Assembly: GCA_025361665.1 (NCBI GenBank)
Contig: JANYKF010000307.1
Span: 1 to 6,300, forward strand
Direction: 5' to 3'
DNA from: Clostridiaceae bacterium
Lineage (GTDB): Bacteria; Bacillota; Clostridia; DSM-8532
Length of the DNA: 6,300 bases
The notes beneath the pieces are model-generated. The model was not told the DNA's origin. It ran no database searches and worked only from the letters and a program-made list of their open reading frames with translations. Each line of letters starts with the position of its first letter. Position 1 is the stretch's first letter. Position numbers and translations under genes: made by a program. This document shows, piece after piece, positions 1 through 6,160 of this stretch.

Positions 1-83
1 AAGCACTTTTGATGGCCACCAACAAGGCACCATTATTTGCATCGCAAACACAATAACCAATATTCATATGTCAAAGTGCGGCT

Positions 84-96
84 GCCGCCAGGCGGC
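84..96 (+). terminator. Short GC-rich hairpin, weak terminator candidate
   Basis: GCCGC and GCGGC pair perfectly around a three-base loop (CAG). The plus-strand sequence after it is T-rich but interrupted (TTGTTTATGTT). It could end a plus-strand gene that lies off the left edge, but the stem is only 5 bp and there is no clean T run. On the minus strand no T run follows. The rest of 1-124 shows no gene I can recognise. Confidence 0.2.
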
Positions 97-124
97 TTGT
101 TTATGTTGCTCAAATGACGTAAAA

Positions 125-451
125 TCATGCTGAATAGTTACCGGGAATGTTGAAATACCAGGGGATGAAGCCCCACAATTCTTTGGCAACAAAGGCAGGA
201 TCCATCTTGTCAAAAGACCAGTTGTCCACATGTGCCAGCCGGTTCTTCAAGGGTACACAGCGGTAAAAGCCCTCTTTATCATCCCATAGGCGCTCCCGAA
301 TCAGCTGTTTGATCATTTCGGATTTTCCGATGAAGGTCTCGTTCAGGTCCATCCTTCCGGCCTTTTCCGCTATGGCGGCAATCGCGCGCATATTGGCGTA
401 GAGATAACAGTTCAAGGTTGTTCTCAATCCGTGGCCAGCCTCATCAAAATA
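125..451 (-). pseudogene. Remnant of an MGH1/GH63-like (alpha/alpha)6 glycoside hydrolase
   Basis: This open stretch codes for 108 residues with stops at both ends. It resembles an internal part of the MGH1-like/GH63-type (alpha/alpha)6-barrel glycosidases. The reading DEAGHGLRTTLNCYLYANM, then a helix pair with IAEKAGRMDL, then LWDDKEGFYRC, and finally ELWGFIPWYFNIP, follows the order of those enzymes. The family's several hundred N-terminal residues and the C-terminal catalytic part that normally follows the IPWYFNLP-like motif are both missing. There is no ribosome binding site or convincing start: the first usable start is a TTG at 427, inside the conserved block. It lies 46 bases downstream of the intact propeller gene in the same direction, so the two may once have formed a carbohydrate operon. 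I infer a decayed, non-functional fragment. The family assignment rests on motif memory and is moderately sure. Confidence 0.6.
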
Positions 452-497
452 TCACCACTTGCAACGGATGAACTGATATCGGCTTGTCGAAACAAAG

Positions 498-1406
498 TCA
501 CCCGTCAAACCCGAGATCGTAACCTTCATGAGTCGCCAAGCCGACATATTCGGGTGAGCCGCTTCGGCCATTGTACCAGAGCAGCCATTTGCCCTGGGCT
601 TCATTCCAAACAGCAAATGGTTTATAGCATGCATCCGCATCCCAAGTTCCGGGTGTCGGCGATATGATCGGGTTTTTTGGATGCCGCTGCCATCGGGTGA
701 TGCCGTCAAGTGAGCGTGCCATGCAGATGCGAGCCGTATTCACGTCCTCAAAGCCAAGGTAAAACATGACATACCACCCGTCACGCTTGTCGACCTGGCA
801 GGCCGTGACCTTGTACTGCTCCCAAGGCATGGATGTTTCCGGCGTGAATATCGGATTGGCAGGATGCTTTTTCCAGCTGATGCCATCCTTGCTGACCGCA
901 TAGCCGATGGCATCCGGTTCATACGTTTCGCCTCCCGAATACCACATCTTGTAAACCTGCGCTTCTTCATCCCACATGACATGAGGACACATGATGGAGC
1001 GCCCCTCCCACGGATACTCGGGGATCATGACGGGTTCATCGCAGAACCTGGTCCAATGGATGCCATCGGGGCTTGTGGCGTATCCGACTTTCGTATATCC
1101 GCGAGCCTGCCCGCAGTACCACATGTGATAAAAGCCATCACGCTTCACAACCGCATTCCGGTTCAAGTCGTCTTCCCATCCCGTTTCCGGTTTGGGCTGC
1201 AGAATGATCTGCGCTTGCGACCAATCCACGCCGTCTGTCCCCATGACCACGGCGAGTGATTTTCGCGGCCGCCAGGAAAAATACAAGCGGTACCCCTCTT
1301 CCTCCGTCAAGGCAAACACATCAAAGCAAGTACCCATGTTGGGGCCCCCAAGCACCGGCCCTCCCGGATGTTTCGTCCATTCGCCCTTACCCTTCCCGTC
1401 TTTCAT
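498..1406 (-). CDS. Five-bladed beta-propeller glycosidase-like protein (GH43/GH32/GH130-type fold)
   Basis: The product is a 302-residue cytoplasmic protein with no signal peptide. The sequence shows five propeller-like repeats. Aromatic strands recur at about residues 39-45 (YRLYFSW), 91-100 (GFYHMWYCGQ), 151-159 (VYKMWYSGG), 210-219 (GWYVMFYLGF) and 272-281 (GKWLLWYNGR). They alternate with DG-x-x-W turns at 58, 114, 174 and 234. This layout is typical of GH43, GH32/68 and GH130 proteins, which hydrolyse or phosphorolyse plant-type oligosaccharides. I cannot name the exact family, the substrate or the catalytic acids. In-frame ATGs occur at 1424, 1412 and 1406. I chose 1406 because AGGAGG (1414-1419) ends 7 bases before it. 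The 1412 ATG is only one base from that site, and the 1424 ATG lies upstream of it. The gene has its own promoter, diverges from the plus-strand operon and probably shares its operator. The downstream hydrolase remnant supports a carbohydrate role. Confidence 0.75.
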   Translation of the reverse strand: MKDGKGKGEWTKHPGGPVLGGPNMGTCFDVFALTEEEGYRLYFSWRPRKSLAVVMGTDGVDWSQAQIILQPKPETGWEDDLNRNAVVKRDGFYHMWYCGQARGYTKVGYATSPDGIHWTRFCDEPVMIPEYPWEGRSIMCPHVMWDEEAQVYKMWYSGGETYEPDAIGYAVSKDGISWKKHPANPIFTPETSMPWEQYKVTACQVDKRDGWYVMFYLGFEDVNTARICMARSLDGITRWQRHPKNPIISPTPGTWDADACYKPFAVWNEAQGKWLLWYNGRSGSPEYVGLATHEGYDLGFDG

Positions 1407-1447
1407 CTTCATACCTCCTGCCATGTTTGTCGGGCTTGCCTTGCATC

Positions 1448-1476
1448 ATCATACGTCAGGCGGATGCATCAAACAA
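1448..1476 (-). promoter_or_regulatory. Sigma70-type promoter for the propeller gene
   Basis: On the minus strand, TTGTTT (1471-1476) and TATGAT (1448-1453) are separated by exactly 17 bases. Transcription would start near 1441 and leave a leader of about 35 bases before the 1406 start. The ATG at 1424 would then have no room for a binding site, which supports the shorter protein. The spacer contains the 8-bp palindrome GATGCATC (1463-1470). This is a consensus match by eye only. Confidence 0.5.
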
Positions 1477-1497
1477 CATTCATAATTGATTCTGGTG

Positions 1498-1523
1498 TAA
1501 AAACTCACTTTTGTGAGTATTTA
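1498..1523. promoter_or_regulatory. 26-bp near-perfect inverted repeat, probable operator
   Basis: Arms TAAAAACTCAC (1498-1508) and GTGAGTATTTA (1513-1523) flank a TTTT centre and match at 10 of 11 positions. The innermost six pairs are perfect. The repeat lies between the two divergent promoters. Its centre is about 70 bases upstream of the predicted minus-strand start and about 82 upstream of the plus-strand start. That position suits an activator, or a repressor acting by looping. Arm orientation (CTCAC outward of GTGAG) differs from a CRP site (TGTGA-N6-TCACA). The cognate regulator is not in the window. A role as an RNA hairpin is less likely because neither predicted transcript includes it. 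Confidence 0.6.
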
Positions 1524-1557
1524 TGCAGGATGGATGGAGAAGAACGGAGTCTGGGGA

Positions 1558-1586
1558 TTGCCGGTACAACGCAATCGGGATATAAT
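1558..1586 (+). promoter_or_regulatory. Sigma70-type promoter for the plus-strand operon
   Basis: TTGCCG (1558-1563) and a perfect TATAAT (1581-1586) are separated by 17 bases. Transcription would start near 1593 and give a leader of about 55 bases before the first gene. It is the only strong promoter I see ahead of the five plus-strand genes. Confidence 0.65.
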
Positions 1587-1632
1587 GGGAACTGTTGCGG
1601 ACGACATGGACCCTCAAGGCATTGGATACCGC

Positions 1633-1640
1633 AAAGGAGG
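1633..1640 (+). promoter_or_regulatory. Ribosome binding site that fixes the start of the sugar isomerase gene
   Basis: AAAGGAGG is a full-strength Shine-Dalgarno sequence with 7 bases to the ATG at 1648. The reading frame stays open back to a GTG at 1513. That start would lie inside the operator palindrome and upstream of the promoter, and its extra 45 residues have no family match. Confidence 0.85.
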
Positions 1641-1647
1641 TTTTCTC

Positions 1648-2427
1648 ATGCGTTTCGGCATCTGCACCACTCCTGAAAATCTTGGCATTGTGGAGCAGGC
1701 CGGTTTCGATTACATCGAACTGACCTTGAATCTGGTAACCGCGCTTCCTGATGGCGAATTTGCCTCCCTGCTGCAAAAAGTGAAGGCATCCCGCATCAAA
1801 GTGGAAGCTTTCAATGGCTTTTTCCCCTGGAGCATGCGCATAGTCGGGCCAAACGCAAATCAGGACGCCATCCGCTCCTATGTCCGCGTGGCGATGTCGC
1901 GTGCATCACAGCTCGGAGGCAGAGTCACCGTCGTTGGGAACGGCGGTTCACGGCGCATGCCCGAAGGATATACCCGAGATATGGTCGCCAAACAGTTTTC
2001 GGAAGTTCTGTCCATCATCGGCGACGAAGCGGCCAGGCAGGGCCTTGTCGGCGCCGTGGAACCATTGAATGTGCGCGAAACGGATTTCATCAATTCCCTG
2101 TCGGAAGGCGCTGCGATCGTTCGGGCGCTCCATCATCCGAATATCATGCTGCTAGCCGATTTCTACCACATGCGGATGGACAGCGAGCCCATCACCGCCT
2201 TGTCGGAAGCGGAAGGCCTGCTGCGCCACGTTCACATCGCCAACAGCCATGACCGGGTATTTCCGGTCGATGCGCGGGAAGATCTATATACAGCTTTCTT
2301 TGAAATGCTCCGCCGCATCGGGTATGATGAGCGTGTCAGCATTGAAGGAAATGTGAAGAACCTTGCAGTCGAGGCGCCTTTGGCGCTGGCTGTCCTGAAA
2401 AAGATCCACGCCGAGGCAAACGGCTGA
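1648..2427 (+). CDS. Sugar phosphate isomerase/epimerase (xylose-isomerase-like TIM barrel)
   Basis: The product has 259 residues, the usual length for AP endonuclease 2/xylose-isomerase-like TIM-barrel proteins. This family includes tagatose 3-epimerases, hydroxypyruvate isomerases and inositol catabolism enzymes. It opens with strand MRFGICT and has IELTLN at residues 23-28. The metal-binding set expected of the family is visible: Glu138 (AVEPLN), Asp171 with His174 (LADFYHM), His196 (HVHIAN) and Glu233 (SIEGN). The protein is therefore probably an active divalent-metal enzyme that isomerises or epimerises a free or phosphorylated sugar in the cytoplasm. Substrate cannot be told from sequence. 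It is the first gene of the operon and diverges from a glycosidase-like gene, so its substrate may derive from an oligosaccharide or, less directly, from the ribose released by DeoD further down. The VOC gene follows after 41 bases. Confidence 0.85.
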   Translation: MRFGICTTPENLGIVEQAGFDYIELTLNLVTALPDGEFASLLQKVKASRIKVEAFNGFFPWSMRIVGPNANQDAIRSYVRVAMSRASQLGGRVTVVGNGGSRRMPEGYTRDMVAKQFSEVLSIIGDEAARQGLVGAVEPLNVRETDFINSLSEGAAIVRALHHPNIMLLADFYHMRMDSEPITALSEAEGLLRHVHIANSHDRVFPVDAREDLYTAFFEMLRRIGYDERVSIEGNVKNLAVEAPLALAVLKKIHAEANG

Positions 2428-2468
2428 GTTCAAAAAAGAATTGAATCAGAAAGCGGAGGAGATCAATC

Positions 2469-2873
2469 ATGGGAACAAACAAGGTACTCGGGGGCGGGGG
2501 CTTCCATCATGTGGCCATCAAGGTGAGAGACTTCGAAGCAACCGTGGCGATGTACAAGAAGGTGCTGGGCTGCGAGGAAATCATGGCCTGGGGAGAAGGC
2601 GATGGACGCGGGATTATGCTGGATACAGGCGATGGTGCGTGTTTTGAGGTTTTTGCCGGAGGAACCGGAGAAAACCAGGGAAATGGCTTCTTTCACGTCG
2701 CACTCCATACCTCCCGGCTGGATGATGTGCTGGCGGGTGTTCGCGCAGCTGGTCTGACCGTGACGATGGAGCCAAAGGACATCGTGATTCCCAGCAACCC
2801 GCCCCTGCCTGTCCGCATCACGTTCTTCAACGGACTGGACGGCGAATCCATCGAGCTCTTCCAGCTTTCCTGA
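2469..2873 (+). CDS. VOC family (glyoxalase/dioxygenase fold) metalloprotein
   Basis: The product has 134 residues, a single-chain VOC protein with two beta-alpha-beta-beta-beta modules. The first module begins HHVAIKVRDF (13-22) and the second FFHVALHTSRLDDV (75-88). The four classic metal positions are all filled: His14, Glu60 (CFEVF), His76 and Glu129 (SIELFQ). This suggests an active, metal-dependent enzyme rather than a binding protein. VOC members include glyoxalase I, methylmalonyl-CoA epimerase, dioxygenases and resistance proteins, and I cannot choose among them. AGGAG (2457-2461) stands 7 bases before the ATG. The gene sits 41 bases after the isomerase gene, almost certainly in the same transcript, so it may act on a related keto- or aldehyde compound. 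A gap of 122 bases follows before deoD. It contains a 10-bp palindrome (CTCCATGGAG, 2919-2928) but no promoter that convinces me. Confidence 0.85.
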   Translation: MGTNKVLGGGGFHHVAIKVRDFEATVAMYKKVLGCEEIMAWGEGDGRGIMLDTGDGACFEVFAGGTGENQGNGFFHVALHTSRLDDVLAGVRAAGLTVTMEPKDIVIPSNPPLPVRITFFNGLDGESIELFQLS

Positions 2874-2995
2874 CAGTCACGCCGTTATGGGTGCAAAAGG
2901 TTTTTCGGATGTCAATGGCTCCATGGAGAACAGGACGGTAATCCAGGCGCCATCATGTTTCCAGGACACCGTCGCAGCATGGAAAGGACAAACGA

Positions 2996-3703
2996 ATGAT
3001 ACCGACACCGCACATTCAGGCAAATTCCAGGGATCAGGTCGCCGAAACCATCCTGCTGCCTGGCGATCCACTCAGGGCCAGGTTCATCGCGGATACATTC
3101 CTCACGAATGTATCCTGTTTCAATGAAACCAGAAATATCCTCGGATATACCGGTGAATACGAAGGTCGCCGCATTTCCGTGATGGGAACCGGCATGGGCA
3201 TGCCCTCCATCGGCATCTATTCATGGGAACTCATTCACGAATATGGCGTGAAGAATCTCATCCGCGTCGGTTCAGCCGGTTCGCTGCAGCCGGATATCCA
3301 TGTCCGGGACATCGTCATCGGCATGGGTGCCTCCACCAATTCGAACTATGCAGCGCAATTCGGACTGCCCGGACCCATCGCCCCCATCTGTTCCTGGACA
3401 CTGCTGCAAAAGGCGGTAACCGTTGCACATGAAAAATCAATTCCGGTACATGTGGGCAATATCCTCTCCTCGGACACGTTTTACGATGAAGATGCGGACA
3501 GCTGGAAAAAGTGGGCGAACATGGGCGTCATGGCCGTGGAAATGGAGGCTGCCGCGCTTTATCTGAACGCAGCCCGCAGCGGCACGAATGCTTTGTGCAT
3601 CCTCACCATTTCGGATTCGCTGGTTACACACGAACTCACCACGGCGGAAGAACGTCAGAACACCTTCACCTCCATGATGGAAATCGCCCTTGCCTTGGCC
3701 TGA
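2996..3703 (+). CDS. deoD: Purine nucleoside phosphorylase, DeoD type
   Basis: The product has 235 residues, close to E. coli DeoD (239). It cleaves purine ribo- and deoxyribonucleosides with phosphate, giving the free base and (deoxy)ribose 1-phosphate; DeoD-type enzymes are hexamers and accept adenosine. Family residues are all recognisable. TPHI at 4-7 carries the His donated to the neighbouring subunit. LPGDPLRARF (21-30) holds the phosphate-loop Gly23 and Arg27. IRVGSAGS (89-96) has the phosphate-binding Arg90 and Ser93. VEMEAAALY (181-189) has the ribose-binding Glu182-Met183-Glu184. TISDSLVTHE (204-213) has the catalytic Asp207, and Arg220 matches the second catalytic residue. AAAGGA (2983-2988) sits 7 bases before the ATG. 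It stands next to apt, which would consume the adenine produced. The C-terminus (IALALA) is a few residues shorter than in E. coli, and its coding sequence is echoed downstream. Confidence 0.95.
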   Translation: MIPTPHIQANSRDQVAETILLPGDPLRARFIADTFLTNVSCFNETRNILGYTGEYEGRRISVMGTGMGMPSIGIYSWELIHEYGVKNLIRVGSAGSLQPDIHVRDIVIGMGASTNSNYAAQFGLPGPIAPICSWTLLQKAVTVAHEKSIPVHVGNILSSDTFYDEDADSWKKWANMGVMAVEMEAAALYLNAARSGTNALCILTISDSLVTHELTTAEERQNTFTSMMEIALALA

Positions 3704-3764
3704 AAGACATGTCCCCTGGCATTGGCCTGAATGAGACCGCCATCGCATTGGCCTGAAAGGACAT
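3692..3764 (+). repeat. Three degenerate tandem copies of the deoD stop region
   Basis: The 10-mer TTGGCCTGAA occurs at 3695-3704, 3722-3731 and 3748-3757, with periods of 27 and 26 bases. Copies 2 and 3 share 13 identical bases beginning GCATTGG. Copies 1 and 3 agree over about 20 bases with one substitution and one missing G (GAAAGACAT against GAAAGGACAT). The first copy is the end of deoD itself. The third supplies the apt ribosome binding site AAAGGA (3756-3761), 9 bases from the apt ATG. The layout suggests duplication of the gene end followed by drift. Confidence 0.7.
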
Positions 3765-3770
3765 AACCAG

Positions 3771-4286
3771 ATGGACTTGAAAAAGATACTCCGGCATGTG
3801 CCGGATTTTCCGAGGCCGGGGATTGATTTCATTGATATCACGACGGTTCTCCAGGATCCCGCAGCGCTGAAGTTCTGTCTGGACGCGATGGGTGAAAAAC
3901 TGCAGGAATTCAGCGACTTCGACTTGATCGTCGGACCGGAATCGCGGGGGTTCATCTTCGGGATGCCCTTGGCCTATCAATACGGCAAGGGCTTCGTGCC
4001 GATCCGGAAGAAAGGCAAGCTGCCTGCTGAAACCATCCGCGTCGAATATGCGCTCGAATATGGCACCGATGTGCTGGAAATGCACAGGGACGCCATCAGA
4101 CCCGGACAGCGGGTACTGATCGTGGATGACCTTCTCGCGACGGGCGGCACCACGGAGGCCAATATCCGCCTCGTGCAGCAATTGGATGGTGTGATTGCCG
4201 GCATCCTTTATTTCATTGAATTGTCATTCCTGAACGGGCGTTCCCGGTTAAGCGGCCTGCCGGTGACTTCGCTGGTCACTTTTTGA
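3771..4286 (+). CDS. apt: Adenine phosphoribosyltransferase
   Basis: The product has 171 residues, the normal length for bacterial Apt. It converts adenine and PRPP to AMP and pyrophosphate in the cytoplasm. The start, KILRHVPDFPRPGIDFIDIT (5-24), is the typical Apt N-terminus. IVGPESRGFIFG (53-64) is the conserved loop before the active site, and VPIRKKGKLP (76-85) is the family's flexible-loop segment. VLIVDDLLATGGT (115-127) is the PRPP-binding motif with both acidic residues intact. The ending LSGLPVTSLVTF also matches the family. The gene follows deoD by 67 bases, most of them repeated sequence that provides its binding site. Together with DeoD it recovers adenine from adenosine or deoxyadenosine, or detoxifies adenine. 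Nothing in the protein looks broken. Confidence 0.95.
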   Translation: MDLKKILRHVPDFPRPGIDFIDITTVLQDPAALKFCLDAMGEKLQEFSDFDLIVGPESRGFIFGMPLAYQYGKGFVPIRKKGKLPAETIRVEYALEYGTDVLEMHRDAIRPGQRVLIVDDLLATGGTTEANIRLVQQLDGVIAGILYFIELSFLNGRSRLSGLPVTSLVTF

Positions 4287-4343
4287 ATCTTGCACCTTGC
4301 AAAGGACATGCCACTATTTCATTTCTGGAGGGAATGCATCCGT

Positions 4344-6089
4344 ATGAAAAATCTCGTGCGCCTGGTCAAATATGCCCGCCCGTATTGGGGACTGCTGATC
4401 ATCTCCGGCCTCAGCCTTTTGGCCATCACCGGCCTGAACCTTCTGGGGCCCTGGCTGATCAAGGACCTTGTCGCCATCCTGACCACCACGCTGGACAGTA
4501 CCGCCATGCAGCAAATTCTGACGCTTTCCGGGATCCTGCTGGTCACGAATATCGTGAAAATCCTGTTCCGATACCTCAACAATTACCTGAGCCACAAGGC
4601 TGCCTGGAGCCTGGTCGCGGACATGAGAGCCGTCGTGTACGGTCATCTGCAGAAACTCTCTCTGCGTTATTACCAGGACAAGCAGACCGGCCAGCTGATG
4701 TCGCGAACCACAAACGACACAGCCACTTTCGAGGCTCTGATTGCGCACTCCGTTCCGGATATGGTCACAAATGTGCTCATTCTCGCCGGCGTGACCATCA
4801 TCCTGTTCAGCATGAATACGACGCTGGCGCTGCTCACCCTGATTCCCGTTCCGTTCCTGGTCGTGGGCGGGTGGATCTTCTCCCACAAAATCCGCCCGAA
4901 TTTCAGCGAAGCCCAGAAAACGCTCGCAGAACTGAATTCCACCCTGCAGGACAATATCTCCGGCATGAAGGAAATTCAGGTTTTCAACCAGCAATCGATA
5001 GAAAAGAAACGGGTGAAGAAAAGGGCAGACTCCTATGCATCCGCCATATTGCGGGCACTCCGGCTCAGTGCGGTATTCCATCCCAGTGTCGAGGCCGTTT
5101 CCTCCATGGGAACCGTCATCGTGGTCGGCTTCGGCGGCTGGCTCGCCTTGCAGGGCCGCATCTCCGTTTCCGACATTGTTGGGTTCCTGCTGTATCTGAG
5201 CCTGTTTTACCAGCCCATCTCCTCTTTGGCCCGCGTCACGGAAGATCTGCAGATGTCCATGGCGGGTGCAGACCGCGTGTTTGAAGTGCTGGACACGGAA
5301 CCGGACATCCAGGACAGCCCTGAATCCATGAACGTGACGCGTGTCAGCGGGGAAATCACCTTTGACCACGTGAAGTTCCACTACATTCCAACCGCCCCCG
5401 TGCTTCGGGATGTCAGCTTCAAGGCGGCTCCCGGCGAGATGATTGCCCTCGTGGGTCCGACCGGTGTCGGGAAGACGACCATCATCAGCCTGGTCGCGCG
5501 GTTCTACGATCCGGTGGACGGTGCCATCCGGCTGGATGACCATGATATCCGGAACCTGTCGCTGGCCTCGTTGCGCAATCAGATCAGCATTGTGCTGCAG
5601 GATATTTTCCTGTTCAATGGTACGGTGGCGGAAAACATCGCATACGGCAGCAAATCGGCCACCCGGGAGGACATCGAAAAGGCAGCGCGCATTGCCAGGG
5701 CCGACGATTTCATCACCGTATTGCCGGAAGGCTACGATACCGCCATTGGTGAACGCGGCGTGAAACTCTCCGGAGGGCAAAAACAGCGGCTTTCCATTGC
5801 CCGGGCCGTTCTGCGCGACACTCCGATCCTGATTCTAGACGAAGCCACCGCCTCCGTGGATGTGGAAACCGAGGCGAAAATCCAGCAGGCCATCCAGGAA
5901 CTGGCCGGCAGCCGCACCATCATCGTCATCGCCCACAGGCTGTCAACGGTGAAGCGGGCCGATCGCATCCTGGTCATCGAGGATGGACTGGTCTCCGAAT
6001 CCGGCTCGCATGAAGAACTTCTGGCAAGAAACGGATTGTATCGCCAGTTGTGCGAAGTCCAGTTCAAGTCGCTGGAAGACATGGTGTGA
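4344..6089 (+). CDS. ABC exporter half-transporter, fused membrane and ATPase domains (MsbA/LmrA-like)
   Basis: The product has 581 residues, the standard length of a type IV (subfamily B-like) ABC half-transporter working as a homo- or heterodimer in the inner membrane. The membrane domain (about 1-320) has six hydrophobic segments, near 16-38, 58-80, 137-156, 159-180, 250-270 and 277-298. The ATPase domain is complete: A-loop Tyr347, Walker A GPTGVGKTT (371-379), Q-loop Gln419, signature LSGGQ (475-479), Walker B ILILDE with catalytic Glu500, D-loop SVD and switch His531. Such proteins export lipids, drugs or peptides; the substrate cannot be read, and no peptidase domain precedes the membrane part. 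The frame is open from a TTG at 4290. I prefer the ATG at 4344, which follows GGAGGG (4327-4332) by 11 bases and starts the normal family N-terminus. A single gene suggests a homodimer, unless a partner lies elsewhere. It follows apt by 57 bases, so co-transcription is likely but a functional link to purine salvage is not shown. Confidence 0.9.
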   Translation: MKNLVRLVKYARPYWGLLIISGLSLLAITGLNLLGPWLIKDLVAILTTTLDSTAMQQILTLSGILLVTNIVKILFRYLNNYLSHKAAWSLVADMRAVVYGHLQKLSLRYYQDKQTGQLMSRTTNDTATFEALIAHSVPDMVTNVLILAGVTIILFSMNTTLALLTLIPVPFLVVGGWIFSHKIRPNFSEAQKTLAELNSTLQDNISGMKEIQVFNQQSIEKKRVKKRADSYASAILRALRLSAVFHPSVEAVSSMGTVIVVGFGGWLALQGRISVSDIVGFLLYLSLFYQPISSLARVTEDLQMSMAGADRVFEVLDTEPDIQDSPESMNVTRVSGEITFDHVKFHYIPTAPVLRDVSFKAAPGEMIALVGPTGVGKTTIISLVARFYDPVDGAIRLDDHDIRNLSLASLRNQISIVLQDIFLFNGTVAENIAYGSKSATREDIEKAARIARADDFITVLPEGYDTAIGERGVKLSGGQKQRLSIARAVLRDTPILILDEATASVDVETEAKIQQAIQELAGSRTIIVIAHRLSTVKRADRILVIEDGLVSESGSHEELLARNGLYRQLCEVQFKSLEDMV

Positions 6090-6160
6090 AGGTATGGAAA
6101 TCATGCTGGCACATCCTGTAGTTTCTGGAAAGATCACGGGATATCCTCATCGGGTAAGAA

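Noticed and set aside
1..67. A 22-codon frame on the minus strand from an ATG at 67 running off the left edge
   Set aside because: There is no ribosome binding site, a stop lies two codons before the ATG, and the residues resemble nothing I know. It is too short to support a gene call.
864..1259. A 131-codon plus-strand frame opposite the propeller gene
   Set aside because: It is antisense to a protein with clear internal repeats, and has no binding site and no recognisable motif.
1463..1470. GATGCATC palindrome in the spacer of the minus-strand promoter as an operator
   Set aside because: Eight bases of palindrome are common by chance and do not extend outward. The 26-bp repeat nearby is a far better operator candidate.
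1513..1647. N-terminal extension of the sugar isomerase to a GTG at 1513
   Set aside because: The GTG lies in the operator palindrome and upstream of the TATAAT. The ATG at 1648 has a perfect binding site, and the protein from there has full family length.
3666..4181. Two minus-strand frames of about 171 codons opposite the deoD end and apt
   Set aside because: Both are antisense to well-identified enzymes and span the intergenic repeat. They show no family resemblance and no start signals.
4290..4343. N-terminal extension of the ABC exporter to a TTG at 4290 or an ATG at 4308
   Set aside because: The TTG has no usable binding site and the AAAGGA before 4308 is only one base away. The conserved start MKNLVRLVKYARPYW begins at 4344 after GGAGGG.
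4283..5284. A 333-codon plus-strand frame overlapping the ABC exporter gene
   Set aside because: It is the out-of-phase reading of the membrane domain, rich in P, R and H, with no motif. The overlapping frame has all ABC motifs.
4314..5780. A 488-codon open frame on the minus strand opposite the ABC exporter gene
   Set aside because: It is fully antisense to a clearly conserved protein, is low-complexity in composition (rich in H, G, Q, D, R), has no family motif, and arises from the GC-biased codon pattern of the real gene.
6090..6160. Possible bidirectional terminator between the converging ABC and aspS genes
   Set aside because: I found only the short palindrome GGATATCC (6139-6146) and no GC-rich stem followed by a T run on either strand.
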